In this document: piece by piece, positions 63,605-64,000 of the stretch
Numbering within the stretch: position 1 is the first letter of the stretch
Layout: every line of letters starts with the position of its first letter
NCBI RefSeq assembly: GCF_030034735.1
Contig: NZ_CP125370.1
Coordinates: 5,255,001 to 5,319,000, forward strand
Origin: Paenibacillus sp. RC334
GTDB lineage: Bacteria; Bacillota; Bacilli; Paenibacillales; Paenibacillaceae
DNA length: 64,000 bases
Direction of reading: 5' to 3'
Program-made: the position numbers and the translations under genes
Notes under the pieces: generated by a model
The model's input: the letters and a program-made list of their open reading frames with translations, nothing else
The model's database searches: none
What the model was told of the DNA's origin: nothing

Positions 63605-64000
63605 ATGACTAACGCATTTTCACAAAGTACAGAGTAAATCAAACTGGTTTGATACCCATTACTTATCCGCTGGATCATTGATTCAACAAAGGGCCTACGA
63701 TTCTTTAAAAGAATTATGCATTATGGAAACGCTCTCTCGTTTTACCCCTGTCCTAGTAGGTACACTACCCCTTAACCTGAACGTAAGTGGTAGTGATCTT
63801 GATATCCTTTGTTGCTTTGAAGATCAAGAAAAGTTTTACGAATATTTGTCTCTAAATTTTTCGAAACACTTTAGGTATTTCATAATTCATTCGTTATCAC
63901 ATTACGCAAGTCTTTACGTAACGCAACACGATCAACCCAATTACTTGTACGTACATTTATTTATTGACAAAAAGAAGTTAAAATGGAAGTATATTATTTA
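63605..64000 (+). CDS. DUF4269 domain protein, cut by the window end
   Basis: From about 63609 one frame is open to the window end and reads WFDTHYLSAGSLIQQRAYDS, FTPVLVGTLPLNLNVSGSDL and DILCCFEDQEKFYEYLSL. The PVLxGTxPLxI-x4-SDLDI block is the DUF4269 signature, a nucleotidyltransferase-like fold of unknown function. No start codon exists in this frame before the conserved part; the ATG at 63605 lies in another frame and would join after removing one T (the TAA near 63634). So the 5' end is either frameshifted or uses an unusual start. Confidence 0.7.

Overview
The window looks like a chromosomal segment of a spore-forming, low-to-mid GC Firmicute, most probably a Paenibacillus of the P. 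polymyxa type. The reasons are the block upp, glyA, ywlG, ywlE, mntP, ywlC, spoIIR, which follows the Bacillus subtilis order, the sporulation gene spoIIR, strong AGGAGG-type ribosome binding sites, a three-SLH surface protein and many ABC and MFS transporters. The species is inferred, not proven.

Region 1 (1-14.7 kb, almost all minus strand) is core housekeeping: wecB/mnaA (cut by the window edge), upp, a decayed sugar ABC operon, glyA, ywlG, the arginine phosphatase ywlE, mntP, the tRNA t6A enzyme ywlC, spoIIR, a RodA/FtsW protein, prmC-prfA, ychF, a frameshifted acetyltransferase and the type 2 isopentenyl diphosphate isomerase fni. The rpiB gene that sits between ywlE and ywlG in B. subtilis is missing.

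Region 2 (14.9-34.8 kb) is accessory metabolism and transport. Its most distinctive part is 17.1-23.6 kb: a regulator resembling a sigma-54 activator but lacking the sigma-54 contact motif, divergent from a gene series for a DHDPS/N-acetylneuraminate-lyase family aldolase, a polar amino acid ABC importer, an OsmC-like protein and a bile-acid:sodium-symporter family carrier. I read it as an uncharacterised uptake and catabolism module. After it come a small DMT/Crp operon, two phospholipase D family genes, a TetR-controlled paired SMR efflux pump with a PfkB kinase, an Lrp/VOC divergent pair, LysE and mobA.

Region 3 (34.9-55.5 kb) holds an S-layer-type protein with three nearly identical 702-bp repeats, translationally coupled to a DUF115/Maf-type glycosyltransferase; then an MFS carrier, glutaminyl-tRNA synthetase, acetyltransferases, a molybdopterin oxidoreductase (mobA lies 13 kb away), a formate/nitrite channel with a class II FNR-type promoter, a 33-residue membrane protein, a water-forming NADH oxidase whose promoter carries a Rex-like operator, a glutathione peroxidase, and a Fur-box-controlled siderophore ATPase/FhuF-like reductase pair.

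Region 4 (55.6-64 kb) is AT-rich and decaying: an inactivated IS4-type element, a glycoside hydrolase 3 remnant, a polysaccharide pyruvyl transferase, an ABC exporter of the ABC-2 type with a glycosyltransferase bracketed by an 18-bp direct repeat, two pseudogenes and the start of a DUF4269 gene.

A recurring theme is single-base indels in homopolymers that split otherwise intact genes (near 13.55, 18.15, 33.77, 38.58, 56.25 and 63.26 kb, with a further single-base loss near 16.29 kb). The simplest explanation for several of them is sequencing error, so broken genes should be treated with caution.
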